Source: Voacanga thouarsii | Taxonomy: Eukaryota > Streptophyta > Magnoliopsida > Gentianales > Apocynaceae | Reading direction: 5' to 3' | Assembly: GCA_026120185.1 (NCBI GenBank) | Contig: JANUWF010001660.1 | Coordinates: forward strand, 231,001 to 295,000 | DNA: 64,000 nt | In this document: positions 1 to 10,987 of the stretch, piece after piece | How positions within the stretch are numbered: position 1 is the stretch's first letter | How the letters are laid out: every line of letters starts with the position of its first letter | Notes under the pieces: model-generated | Seen by the model: only the letters and a program-made list of their open reading frames with translations | Databases searched by the model: none | What the model was told of the DNA's origin: nothing | Translations under genes and position numbers: made by a program

Positions 1-635
1 ATCCTGTGGTATATATATCTGATCGCGAAATTATAATATTCCTTTTTCATCTACTCAAAAGTCTTTTCCTCATCGATTGACTTCCTTATCCTTAAAAGTT
101 GAAACTCAGTATTGTCTTTTTGTCCTTAAATAATTACTTGCTTCAATTCTGGTATCATCCTTAAATTGCTTATATAGATTCTTTCTTCTTGAATTTTTAA
201 CTTTCATTCCAACATCTCTTGTACTATCTAGACTCCTTATATTCTCATGCTAGCCATCTTCACCTTTTGGCTTAGTGCATCAGCCATTATATTAGTCTTT
301 CCTGGATGATAGTTAATAGGATACTTGTACTATTCTAAAAACTTTATCTACCTCCGCTGCCTGAGATTCAAGTCCTTCTATGTGAAAATATTTGTTAAAC
401 TCTTATAATCAGTGAACTCTTCTTATTCTGCTCCATACAAATAATATCTCTATTTTATCATAGGAGATACTATAGCTATCAACTCTAGATCATGGGTTGG
501 ATAATTAACTTCATGTTCCTTTAGCTTCTTTGAAGCATAGGCTATGACTTTCCTCCCCTACATTTGTACCGCTCCTAACCCCTCCTTAGACTCATCGATG
601 TACAATGCATAAGGCTTATTTTCCATCGACAGGCT
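1..635 (-). pseudogene. Gy1 pol remnant: Ty3/gypsy RNase H
   Basis: Translated from the minus strand with stops and shifts tolerated, this stretch gives the Ty3/gypsy RNase H and connection region. In order from high to low coordinates, residues near 590-540 read ALYIDESKEGLGAVQM, then [24 protein letters not shown] near 550-470, TDYKSL near 410, KDLNLRQRR near 370 and YHPGKTNIMADALSQK near 310-260. RNase H cleaves the RNA strand of the RNA/DNA hybrid during reverse transcription. There are several in-frame stops, so it is a dead copy. The integrase would lie off the left edge. At 635 the frame is cut by a Copia solo LTR and resumes at 2179. Confidence 0.85.
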
Positions 636-2173
636 TGCTGGAGATATGCCCTATAGTCAATTTGTACTTATACTATTGTCATTATATTTTATATAATAAT
701 ATGAGGCTTTCCTTTCCATGAATAGTAAGTTTTGTTTTGTGGTCATCAAGTACGTGACTTGATAGTAAAACCCTACAATGAATACAATGACTATTCTAAA
801 ACTGTCCCTGATCGATTATTATTATTGGAATAATAATAAATTAAGATTAGTATGGTTGTGACTTGATGGCTATGTTTTACTGGCCATGGATATTTGTGAT
901 ATCGAGTCAAGACATAAATAAATGTTAGAGAACATTGTATTGGACATGACCCACTGTGAGAGTACTTCATGGAATATGTCATAAGTACTTTCTAGCCATA
1001 ATAATATTGAAAGTCCTTCGACCTAAATTCATCATAGTTTCCTACTTGATAAATTCTATATTTTGACATTGTCTAAAGTTATCTTTAACCAGATAATAAA
1101 TTAGATTATTGTTGGATATAGAATAAATCAATGAGAGGAATATGATTGATTGTGAAGGAATTTGTCCCTCTCAATTATGGGAGAGATATCCATGGGCCCC
1201 TTGCTAAGTTAGACTGTTAAAAAATGCATGGCCGTGCTCAAATATATCAATCTAAGATATTAATATCATTTGTTTGAACAGTCTACTATGAAATCAAGAA
1301 ATAATTGATTAAACTTAATAAGGATGACATGCTCTGTGCCTTATGCTTAATTTGGATATCGTGTGACAAAATGACTAAATATAAAATTATGGTTTGGTTC
1401 AAAGAGATCACCGATCTTCATTTAACCTGGATAGTTATAATGTTTTGCTAGAAACCGCTTATAACTTGTGGGCTATTTAAATATGATTTAGGCACACTGT
1501 CAGTGTTAATTGAACCTATAGGGTCACACAATAAGCGAACTTGTTAGGTTATTTTTCTGGTGACCAGATTCGATGAATCTGAAAATATGTATAAGTTAAT
1601 CGTACTTAGAAAATTTATCAGATACAATGAATCTGCAAATATGTCCACATTCGATGTATCTGGATGATGTCCAGATTATAAAAATCTGACTCGGTAAATT
1701 AATTAGTTAAATTATCGAGATAATAGCAGAATCTTATCATATCAGTTTTAATTTAATTTGAATTTAAATTAGAATATGATAAGATATTATTAGGGTTGGA
1801 CTCTAAGAGGTTCGGGGATTTTTAAGAAAACCCTAGCCGTCTTTTCAAGAGTCCAATTTTTCGGTTGAGAACATTCGTGCCATTCTCTACCAGAAGAGAG
1901 AGAAAAAAAAAAAAAAACCTCTCAAACCCTAGGTGCTAGCACTCCCCGGGTATCGAGTGAGTTCGCGGTGTGTATCCGATAGAAGACGTTCGCATACTGC
2001 AGCGTCTGGTGATTATTTGGGTTGAATGTACAACAGCGCAATTAGAATTGAAGGATTTCGATTACAGCAATCAGGGGTAATTCTTAAACCTTAGATCTTC
2101 TTAATCGTTTACTTGGGTCCTCGGGAAGGATTCGTGGATGTTTTCCGCATTTAGGAGTCCACGAATTCTAACA
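636..2173 (+). mobile_element. Copia solo LTR (CoS1) inside Gy1 pol
   Basis: The 1538-bp segment begins TGCTGGAGATATGCCC and ends TTCTAACA, giving the TG...CA ends of an LTR. It is flanked by a perfect 5-bp direct repeat AGGCT (631-635 and 2174-2178). No second LTR or internal coding region accompanies it, so it is a solo LTR left by LTR-LTR recombination. Removing it plus one repeat restores the reading of gypsy RNase H across the site. The opening GGAGATATGCCCTA resembles that of the other Copia LTRs in this window. AAACCCTA-type telo-boxes near 1828 and 1925 are common near plant transcription starts. Confidence 0.85.
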
Positions 2174-2178
2174 AGGCT

Positions 2179-2760
2179 CAATGCAGGGGTTGCCGTTAAC
2201 CTTTTTTTGAATTCTTGGAAACTCTTTCCTATTGTTTCGCTTTAAACAAATCCTCAGTAATCATATCAGTGGAAAAAATCTTAATAAATTAACGATAATA
2301 CCCTACCAAACTAAAAAAACTTTGATCTTCATGATACCCTTAGGCTATTTCTAATTTGAGATAGCCTCTACCTTAGCAAGGTCTATTTTAATATTGTCCC
2401 TAATTGCCATTCATTCCGTAAATAGAGCTGTGTTCAACTAAAATTCTCACATAACCTTAACAGAAATTTATGTCGTTTCTGCTATTCTAACACCAACTTC
2501 AACAGTTTTGTGTCCTCAAAGCCTTTTCAAAATCTATAAAGTATTATCTATAAGGATCACCATAAAATTATCAAAGAAATACAAAAAATCCTATGCATTT
2601 AATCCATACGTGTTACAGCCCTTGTCAATCCACATAGCATCCCCATATATCCCTGGTCTCATTTCCCATAGCTGGGTGTAATCTCAGGTATATCCCCTCT
2701 TCAAATTCATACTTAATGATATTCCTATCTCAAGTCTAACTTAGGAGTAACAACATAAAT
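2179..2760 (-). pseudogene. Gy1 pol remnant: reverse transcriptase
   Basis: Minus-strand reading gives FQEFKKRLTATPALSL just right of the solo LTR. Further right come fragments of the RT palm and thumb: a LVGYYRRFI-like string near 2250, a KALRTQN..VLE..RRHKF string near 2500, and MGNETRD..GLT near 2640-2680. These match, in order, the conserved Ty3/gypsy RT segments PFGLTNAP, FIDDIL, GYYRRF and EESFQELKKRLT. The catalytic DD of the palm is not recognisable. Stops and shifts occur throughout, so the protein is not made. Confidence 0.7.
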
Positions 2761-4038
2761 TCATAATGATCAAACTATTTATTGCTCTATAGCCTTTACA
2801 TAGCTTTACAGTTCCACCATTTTCCTATGCAACCATTTCTGGGTTCCCTAGGCTACAACAATATGCTAGACATCCTCAGTATTTCTTCTACAATAGCTTA
2901 TGAACCTTCATTCCCAATATTACGTACCACACTTCCTTTACCTACCCCTTCTAAAATTAACCATCTCCATCCAATTCACAAAAAATGCATTACTCTTTCT
3001 TGACAACCATTTCAACTCCTTATTTTGACAAATAATCCATATATAATATGCTATTATAATCCTCGAAAGATGAATAAGTTAAATTCCTCGGTAAATTTAC
3101 TTCTCCAATTAAAATTTCACTTCTAAGATAAAATCTATAAATCCCTACTTTCTTGCACAATGAGGTGCGCTTGAACAATTTATAAGAAAATTTATATCTA
3201 TCCGTAGTGGGTGAATTCGGCTCATATGCTCTAGCCTGTCACTACTGAAATGAATAGTACACTATACGATATAAAAGATGTATAGACCAAAGATCACAAA
3301 CTGTATTCCTCTCAGGAGATAAAATAAGGAATTATCCTTGTGCCATGGTCGTATTTGATCCCACGTCCTCTCTGTTCAAGGTTAACACTTTGGTCATCAC
3401 CTGTAGCTTTGACTTATTCTCTTCATTAACTACATTTCCTCAGTTGACTAAATATGGTGGTGAGATGGGGTTTCTTTAGTTAGCTTGTCCAACTATCACC
3501 TTAATGAATTCTCTAGGTTCCACTTCCTACTCCTACTTATAAACACCCTCCACTTTCAGTGTAAAATGCTGCATAGGATCGAACTTTGGGGTTGATGCTG
3601 CATTCTCATAGGTTGTTTTGCTATGAATCATTATTCTTCACTTAGGTGCTTTCTCCAATCACAAATTTCCGTCTTAAAAGAAGAATCAATAAAATATGCA
3701 TGCTCATGTAGATCAATATATAAACATTAATAATATTTAAACTTTAAATATTATCAAACGGATAAAATGACTCCTAAACAAAGTATAATGAATAAATTCT
3801 TTAAATTTTATTGAATAAAATTTTATGAAAAGCAAATAAATATCACATACGATATCAAAATTTTAACAAATCAAATACTTGTAAACAAAAAAAATCAGTT
3901 TCAAAATAAACAAATAGATAAACTCCTAGTCTATGATAATTATTTATAAATTATCTCTCCGTGCTTCTACTCATTGTCAAAGCAATCTAAGGCGGGTTCT
4001 ACTAGCCAACCCCCAGTGTTCTTAGAGAAATTTATGCC
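2761..4038 (-). pseudogene. Gy1 internal region, decayed gag/protease zone
   Basis: No intact frame. Position between the pre-gag ORF and RT implies gag, zinc knuckle and protease. The only string that looks gag-like on the minus strand is FDPMQHFTLKVEGVYK near 3545-3600. The predicted 73-residue frame on the plus strand at 2782 lies antisense to this region and has no recognisable feature. Confidence 0.4.
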
Positions 4039-4068
4039 ATGCCTACTCACAATCTTAAGAAAACTACC

Positions 4069-4628
4069 CTAGTTCTTGGGACTCTTTTCTACCGTCCCTT
4101 TCCTCTTCTCTCTCACTCTCCTAGTTACCTCCCGGAGTTCTTCTATGGCTATATCAAGTCCTTTTTTTATCTCATCCATCTCCTTATCCAACTTTGTTAT
4201 CTTGTCCTCAAACTCATCAGAGATAGCACAAACCAACATAGGTGTAAACTTCTCTGTAGGTGCAGTTATCAGTGCCACAACTGGATCCTCCCTTCCTCTT
4301 TCTTGTCTAAGCCAATTAACTCCTCTCCTCTTTCACCGTCAGAAATATCTACCTCATCATCACTCTCATTTCTTGAAACATCTACCACCTCCCCAACCCC
4401 ATCATTATCTACATCCATCTCATCCTCACCCTCACCATCAATGTTAGATATCTCCTCCACCTCTCCTTCTATTTTGGTGACTAAATCGATCACCAAAATA
4501 GGGGATGCTATGTCCTGCATACTGCTATTGTCGCCCTCTGGCTCAGATATCTCTGGCTTAGGGATATGTATCACTATCTCACTCTCAACACTCTCAGGTA
4601 AGGGAAGGTTAAGTGCTTCTACTTCCAT
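4069..4628 (-). pseudogene. Gy1 acidic pre-gag ORF plus coiled-coil tail
   Basis: Two overlapping minus-strand frames, 4269-4628 (119 codons) and 4069-4278 (69 codons), look like one ORF split by a frameshift near 4270. The first part starts MEVEALNLPLPE and is very rich in Glu and Asp, with a PILVIDLVTK core. The second part has heptad-like EDKITKLDKEMDEIKKGLD followed by a basic KRKGTVEKSPK tail. It lies about 220 bp inside the PBS, ahead of where gag is expected. Gy4 carries a counterpart (51174-51815) with the same start (MEIEV), the same VDLV core and KGKVEESPRK tail. I recognise no enzyme motif; function unknown. Confidence 0.55.
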
Positions 4629-4845
4629 CTCAACATCACTACTCTCTAACTCAAACTAATTTGATCCAAGTTCAAACTCTGAATTAGAAGAGGTAAGGTC
4701 TACTAGGGCAGAACCACAACCTGGAGGTTAATCTTGTGTGACTGAGGTGAATATTCTAACCAACATATAAATAGAACATACAAGTCAGTACTAGATCATA
4801 TATCAAAAATATAAATACTGAACAACTAATTATTAGCCTAATTTA

Positions 4846-4858
4846 GGCTCTAATACCA
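4846..4858 (-). other. Gy1 primer-binding site (tRNA-iMet type)
   Basis: On the minus strand TGGTATTAGAGCC sits two bases inside the LTR end. It differs from the plant initiator-tRNA-Met PBS TGGTATCAGAGC by one C-to-T change. This fixes the element's orientation as minus. Confidence 0.85.
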
Positions 4859-6976
4859 CTTGTAACACCTCGCTAATTACATATCTAAAAAAGGTGGGGA
4901 TGTCACCCTGTCTAAAGGATTAGGAGTCTTTATAACAAGGTAAAGAAAATTTATAAAGTAAAATAACTCATTAACTTATTACAAAAAAAATTATAATTCT
5001 AGTACAAGTCTTAGAACTTAACAAATAAAATCGTCTCTGAAAAGAAAACTTAATAAAATAGAAATAGCATTCTTCAGCCTCTAACATGGCCTAACCTGAT
5101 CAAATCTAGTATCTTCTGAAATATGATACAAATGTAAGAGACAATAATTTCAATTAAGTCTTGTGAGTGCACATGTTGGATTTAGAAGAAATTTTATGTA
5201 TGAACTTTTGAAATCATTCATAAAAGTTGATTGCAAGTCAAACGCATTTTGTAAATAACATTGAGTTGTGTTTTGTACATTTTCTCAAGAAATCACTATA
5301 GTATAATTTTACAAAAGAAATCACTAGGAAAAGTAGACTATGAACCCTTACATCATAACCCTTGCCATGAAACTCTGCATCATGGTAGTGAACTTTGAAA
5401 CCTTGCATCACAGCGCAGTGGGTGATCGGCCCACTGGGTAGGATACCTCCCCATCTCTTTACCCAAAAATTTTTGGGTGTCTCACTCCAGATAATAGTCT
5501 ACTTGGACTAAGTTACTAGCTCGGACTAGCCTGACTTACTAGAATTGGCACCTTATCCAATTAGAGCTTATCTCTTAGAGGCAGTCGCTAGCTAAGAGAC
5601 ACACCCTAACTATTAAAGACTAGTCCTAGTAGTCTATCCTTATTGAGTACTCAACGTCTTAGCCTATAACTCAAGAACCAATCACAATAAAATCACTTTC
5701 AAAGATTTTGGTCATGAATGCATGTTTTATAGGTAATTTGTTAAAAAAAAACATTTTGTAAATAATATTTAGGTGTTTTGCTAAAATCCCTGTTTGAATG
5801 AAACCCTTTAATGAAAATAATCGAGCATGCATCTAAAATAATCACATCATTGAGATATTCATCAGTTCACAATTAACTTGTAATTCAAAGCTTTGATTCA
5901 CATAATTTTAGTGCAAGGACTTACTTGTAGCAATTCAAACAGATATGTAATATCAACTGCCTTGATCTTTTGCTTCAGATAAACCCTTTATCTAAACCCA
6001 TATAACATAACACAGTCATAATCTATCCCAGTACATGGTACAGTAAAATCATTCAAATTAGTCAGATCTATGATTCTAACAAGCAATCTCATGTTCAACT
6101 AACTCATAAATGCATAAATTTTCCCCAAATAATAATTATAGATCTCATACTATTCCAAATATTCATATGATCAAATTTATAGAAGCCAATCTAATTATCA
6201 ACGTATCCCAAATTAATCAAATGACTAAATCATAGCATAAAAGTCCTTCTATCACATACTCAGGCTCATAATCCAATAACTCCACATTTAACCCATAAAG
6301 ATTAAACAACTTAAAAGTATAAATACTCTATATCATATATTTCATAAGACATGCTTAGCAAAATCAAAAGATCACATCCCAACTTATCATATTCTGTAGT
6401 TAAATTGAGTCAACTAAGTCATCTGAATACTTTAGATAGGTTCAAGACTTACCTTTTAGTAGAATAGGTCTATTGAGAACAAAAGATAACCCCCTTGGTA
6501 ACCAACTTGAATCCATTTGAGAGAAGAAGAAGATGTCTCACCGAGATCTTCTAAGTTGACTGTGTGATTGCGAGGAAAAGGGAAAGTTAGTCTCTTTGTT
6601 TCGATTGATAAAGAAAATGAAGAAGAAAAGAGAAGAGTGGAATAAGTTAATACCTTGAAGAGATCTTGAGTAGTCCAAAGGGTAAACAGTTTGTTTAGGG
6701 GAAGAAAAAAAAAACTCTAAATGTCTTAGAATTCTTAGAGGCACTTCAGCTGACCAAGAGGTATTTTCTTGGTTTCTTGATTCATTTAATATGAATGAAG
6801 GCCAAGAGAGGTTTAGAGATGCTAGGAGAGTGATGCTTTGTTTAGAGTGTGAATTTATGTATGTGTGATGTTGAGGACGGCCAAAAGAATGAGTAGAAGA
6901 GATGAAGTTTTCCATGTTTAGCTCAAGTGACTTAGTGTTGCTCTTGATGTCTCGGTTTTGAGAGAAACCAAAGGTT

Positions 6977-6978
<2 letters not shown>

Positions 6979-7021
<43 letters not shown>
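6979..7021. repeat. (TG)n microsatellite
   Basis: Uninterrupted TG dinucleotide run within the Gy1 LTR. It creates a run of His-Thr codons in the 167-codon antisense frame at 6538-7041, which I do not regard as a gene. Confidence 0.97.
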
Positions 7022-7023
<2 letters not shown>

Positions 7024-8027
7024 GTGCTTGCCAAAAGTCAACTATGAGAGTATAGGAATTTCAGTTCCTTTGGTGAGTGAGAGATAGCATGATGTAGTTA
7101 AGTTAATCTCCAACTCTATGTAGAGAAAAGATAAGTGTTTGAAGTTCTAAAGGAATTGAAAGTCTATCTTCAACTTTCGTGCGTTTTGGCCAACTAGGGT
7201 TGAGAGAATGGAATTTCCAGCTTGTTAGAAGCTTTGTTGGCCGGTTGATCTTAGGAGCAAAATGAGCTAGAGTGGCCGAAATATTGAGAGAAGAAAATGA
7301 GGTTGGCTTAAGCAAAAGTTTTGACTAGCTTAGTGATAACATGACAAAATATTTTGATAAGGTTTCCTAACTATCTTCAAGTAATTGAGTAGAGTTAAAC
7401 TAGCTTCATAGGTGGCAGATAAAAGGCTTAGATAAAGCGGGAATTTTAAGCTTGAAATTAAGATATTATATCAAAGAAAGATAGGTGACAATTTTAAAGG
7501 ATAAATGCTGTATTTTCTTTTCAATATTCAAAATTCAAGAATTGCAAAATTAGAGGAATTAGTTCCCTCAAATAATGGCGGTTGTTTTGCAAGGAAAATA
7601 ACTGAAGATGCGATAGGTAAATGCTTAAGGAATTTTTGAAAAGATAATATAGTAATTAGTAAAAGATAATTAACTTCAATTTTATCTTTAAGCTAGATTT
7701 TAGGAGAGTTTATCCCTAAAAAATGGCGGCTGAAATTTCCGATCCTTAGCCAGCCGAAATCCTTCATCATGTAGGATACTAGGAATGTATTTTAGCTATA
7801 AAGTATGATTGTATGATTAATATGTAAAAGATAATTATTAGGTAATAGATAATAGAAGATAGTTTGATTTTAGAAGATATAACCATAAAAAAATTCTGGT
7901 TTTATCGTATAAATATCTACAAGATTTGAATTCCTTCAATTTAGGGATTAAACCTTCAAAATGGGTGGCAACAAGGCTATTTTTTTGCCAAGAAAGGAAA
8001 GAAAGAAAAAGAAATTATTTTGGTAAA

Positions 8028-8092
8028 GTTAGGATTTGAACTCGGGTATCTAGGATTCATACACCAAGCATTATCCACTAGACCACAGCAAC
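8028..8092 (-). ncRNA. tRNA-Gln-like module in Gy1 LTR
   Basis: The minus strand holds TGGTCTAGTGG (A-box-like) and, about 30 nt on, CCGAGTTCAAATCC (B-box-like) with GAATCC between them at the place of an anticodon arm. The order and wording resemble eukaryotic tRNA-Gln more than other tRNAs I can recall. The acceptor-stem halves do not pair as in a tRNA, so this is a tRNA-derived promoter-like module and not a tRNA gene. It lies 288 bp from the LTR 5' end once the TRIM insertion and one TSD copy are subtracted. Confidence 0.6.
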
Positions 8093-8214
8093 TCTTATGT
8101 TTATAATTTCTAGAAAAAATTCCTTCTCCTTCATCCCAAGTATCTCATATGCCAATATAAATTTTAACTTCCTTAATAATACATTTAGCTCAACCATGGT
8201 TTCACCATAACCTT

Positions 8215-9091
8215 TGTGATACCCCAATCCCACATAGGATTGGGATGAGAAGTATGTATGGTATATAAGAATGAGCCTAAATAACCATTGTCAACTTGGG
8301 ATATCCATTTTGGCCCAACGAGGACGGCAGCCAAGTAGTTGATCGTGGATGCTGCCAGACCCATAGTCGCACTCCTGGGTCCACGGGCATGAAGCATGAT
8401 ATTTGGTATTAGAGCAGGTAACCAGTCCCCAGTATAAGAACTAAGTGCTACACCGTGCGTAGTGGGAGCCGCCTCTAGAATTCCATACCGCCTGGTTGGT
8501 CCTGCGTTTGGCCTCTAAAGTATGAGTCCAGCGAGAACGCTAGGGCCTAAAGGAGGGGTGAATGTGATACCCCATATGGAATTGGGATGAGAAGTGTGTA
8601 TGGTATATAAGGATGGGTCTAAGTACCCATTGTCAACTTAGAATATCAATTTTGGTCTAGCAAGGACGACGACCAAATAGTTGATCGTGGGTGCTGTCAG
8701 GCCCATAGTCGCACTCTCGGGTTCGCGGGCACGGGGCGTGACAATTGGTATCAGAGCCAGGTAACCAGCATCGATATGGGAACTAAGTGCTACACCGTAC
8801 GCAATTAGAGCCACCTCTAGAATACTATGCCACCTGATTGGTCCTAGGTTTGGCCCCTAAAGTATAGGCCCAGCGAGGACACTTGGGCTTAAAGGAGGGG
8901 TGAATGTGATACTCCAATCCCACATGGAAATGGGATGAGAAGTGTGTACGGTATATAAGGATGGGCCTAAGTATCCATTGTCAATTTGGGATATCCATTT
9001 TAGCCCAGCGAGGACGACGGCCAAATAGTTGACCATGGATGCTGCCAAGCCCATAATCGCGCTTCCAGGTCCGCGGACACAGGGCATGACA
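8215..9091 (+). mobile_element. Tandem TRIM: LTR-internal-LTR-internal-LTR
   Basis: Three near-identical LTRs of 181-187 bp lie at 8215-8401, 8563-8743 and 8905-9091. Each starts TGTGATACYCCAA or a variant and ends GTGACA or GCATGAYA. Two internal segments of about 161 bp separate them; each begins at an iMet-type PBS (8404-8415 and 8746-8757, the second a perfect TGGTATCAGAGC) and ends at a polypurine tract AAAGGAGGGGTGAA (8549-8562, 8891-8904). The whole array is flanked by a perfect TSD ACCTT (8210-8214, 9092-9096). A TATA-like GTATATAAG lies in each LTR. No coding capacity, so mobilisation must rely on proteins from another element. Confidence 0.9.
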
Positions 9092-9262
9092 ACCTTACTA
9101 GACCACCATATACACATAAATAAACACAAGTTCAATCATACACAAACAAATGCACAAAACCATCAATCATATAGATAAAGGTTTTAAAAATCTATATGCT
9201 CATGAGATAAACAATGCCCATGCTCCCCTTGAGTCTCAAGTAGAAATAGACGGGGTATTACA

Positions 9263-9438
9263 ACATATATACATATTTACATATAGACATATATACATAT
9301 ATACATAGCAAAATTAATACAATCTTAGCTTTCATGATATTGTTCCCTAACAATGGCACAAAAACTTAATGCATGAAATTTGGATATATAAAATCATTCA
9401 TGTTCAATGTAATTTTTATTAAAACATTAACCCCAAAT
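9263..9438. repeat. ATAC-rich low-complexity flank
   Basis: Right after the Gy1 LTR come irregular ACATAT/ATACAT repeats to about 9308, then 130 bp with no feature I can support. Confidence 0.6.
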
Positions 9439-10987
9439 TGTTGTGAATAAATTAGCATTCAAAATAGGGTCATTTAAATGCAGTAGTCATGTATCCTACA
9501 AAAAGAAATTTATAAACCCTTCTACTAAAGATATAATTTAGTATAGTAGTGAGTAAGGTGTCGAACCCACAAGGAATTCAAGAGAAGTATCTTGATCACA
9601 TTAACAACTCTTGTTAACAATTAACTTGAATGAATTCCCAAGATGAATTGCATAAAAAATGAGAGGATTTAAATAAGAAACTAACTAAACTTAAACATAG
9701 AAGTAATAGGAAACTAACAAAAACAAGAAAACAAATCCAAGCCAATTAGGAAACTACTTGTTTTAGGAATATGTTTTGGGATCAAATTAGGAAACCTGTC
9801 ATAGATTGGATTATCTTGAGTAGTTGATTTTAGAACTTATGCAACACGCCCTGAATTCCTTTTTTTGTAAAAGTAGACTAACCCTTGCAACACACATAAG
9901 TTAAAATCCTTAACCCGATTATCAATCTAATCCAACTTGATTAATCATTTTTTAAAGACATTAATACTTCAATTAATCAATGTCATAGATTAATAATCAA
10001 GATTGATAAGCATATCAAAGAATCTCCAACATCAAGTTGCACATACCCAAACGCTACAAATATATGGTACTCAAATCATGCAACTTCCTATTAATCCAAA
10101 CCAAACATTGAAACTTAAGATTAATAGATGCTACTTAGTCAAATATTAATTAACATAGAAATTTAATATTGCAAGTTAAATATGTGGATCAAGTATTAGA
10201 AACTCAGCACAATTGATAAGGAGAAGATATCCGAAATTGTACAAATACTTAAAAGACAATCTTAGAACATAAAAGATAGAATCTTTGTTCAACAACCTCA
10301 ATGTACCAAAATTAATACTCAAAACATTACTCAAGAAAAAGATAGAATCTTAATTGTCTTGAACATAAAAATATAAAAATATAATATAATTGAAAACAAG
10401 AAAGAAATAATAGAAAGTTTGAATGATAAAACTTAGTAAGTACCCAATCTCAAGTTCTTTTTACCTCTGGACTCCTTTCCCTTCTTAAAGCCTTCTTGCC
10501 TAAAAAGATGGAAGATTGATGTATTATGTTGTATATTGAAGGATAATGAAGGGTATTCTGAATTTGGGCGTTCTTCACTTTTATATAGAGCCTCTAAACC
10601 ATCTTTGAATAAATTTGGGAAGTTTGAACCACCTTTAAACTTGTTTAGGACTTTCAAAAATGTTTAGGAATATTGTACGACCTATATACAGGGCCACGTA
10701 GTTTGGTCGTGCATAAAATTTGTCTAAAACCTCTCGATGGTGGCACGTGCAAGAGCACGACCATGCACCTTGGTCGTGGACATGCACAGCTGTGCCTATA
10801 ACTGTGCATATGGCTGAGCACCAATTTTCTTCAATTTTGCATACTTCTGGGAATAAACAAAAGTGCTCTGTTATGTAAACCCAGATGTTGTGCATCAGGT
10901 TGTGCATACTCTGCATGCCTATATATCTACTCAACATTCCCTTGCATTTGCTTTGCATGCCCATACATCTGCACTGCATGCCCATAT
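9439..10987 (-). mobile_element. Tat1 left LTR (truncated)
   Basis: This segment matches 26411-27024 followed by 36862-about 37770 over its whole length, for example at TTCAAAATAGGGT, AACTCTTGTTAACAATTAA and the polypurine-poor stretch near 9840. The right copy has a PBS beside it and opens in the minus direction with TGATACTCG, so the two copies are best read as the LTRs of one minus-strand element. The left copy starts TGTTGTGAATAAATT and stops where Gy2 is inserted. I could not find the expected CGAGTATCA end beyond Gy2, so this LTR appears truncated. It carries a GCATGC/GTGCAT motif array at 10680-10985. Confidence 0.65.

Larger units (their letters stand above)
4861..9262 (-). mobile_element. 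Gy1 5' LTR (Ty3/gypsy, Del/Tekay-like)
   Basis: On the minus strand the LTR opens TGTAATACCCCG (9262) and closes GAGGTGTTACA (4861). Next to its inner end is the PBS. The last 300 bp of this LTR match the end of the Gy4 LTR (50600-50928) on the opposite strand, so both belong to one family with about 4.4-kb LTRs. Long LTRs, an iMet PBS and a GLLQPLPIP-type integrase in the relative fit the Del/Tekay clade. The LTR contains a TG microsatellite, a tRNA-like module and a TRIM array, listed separately. The 3' LTR is outside the window, so no TSD can be checked. Confidence 0.85.

Noticed and set aside
4039..4659. 206-codon plus frame rich in Ser/Pro/Thr
   Set aside because: It is the antisense shadow of the acidic pre-gag ORF of Gy1; the Ser-rich content mirrors Glu/Asp codons.
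6538..7041. 167-codon minus frame
   Set aside because: Its length comes from the TG microsatellite and it lies in LTR sequence; no domain, and no partner in related LTRs.
8028..8092. Functional tRNA gene
   Set aside because: A and B boxes are present but acceptor-stem halves do not pair and there is no proper 3' end; called tRNA-like only.
8215..9091. Cassandra TRIM carrying a 5S rRNA promoter
   Set aside because: The LTRs are short and lack any 5S-like segment; assigned to TRIM in general.
9540..9570. GTGGGTTCGACACC as another Pol III B box in the Tat1 LTR
   Set aside because: Only on the minus strand and without an A box at the right distance; the string is a common feature of Tat-type LTRs.
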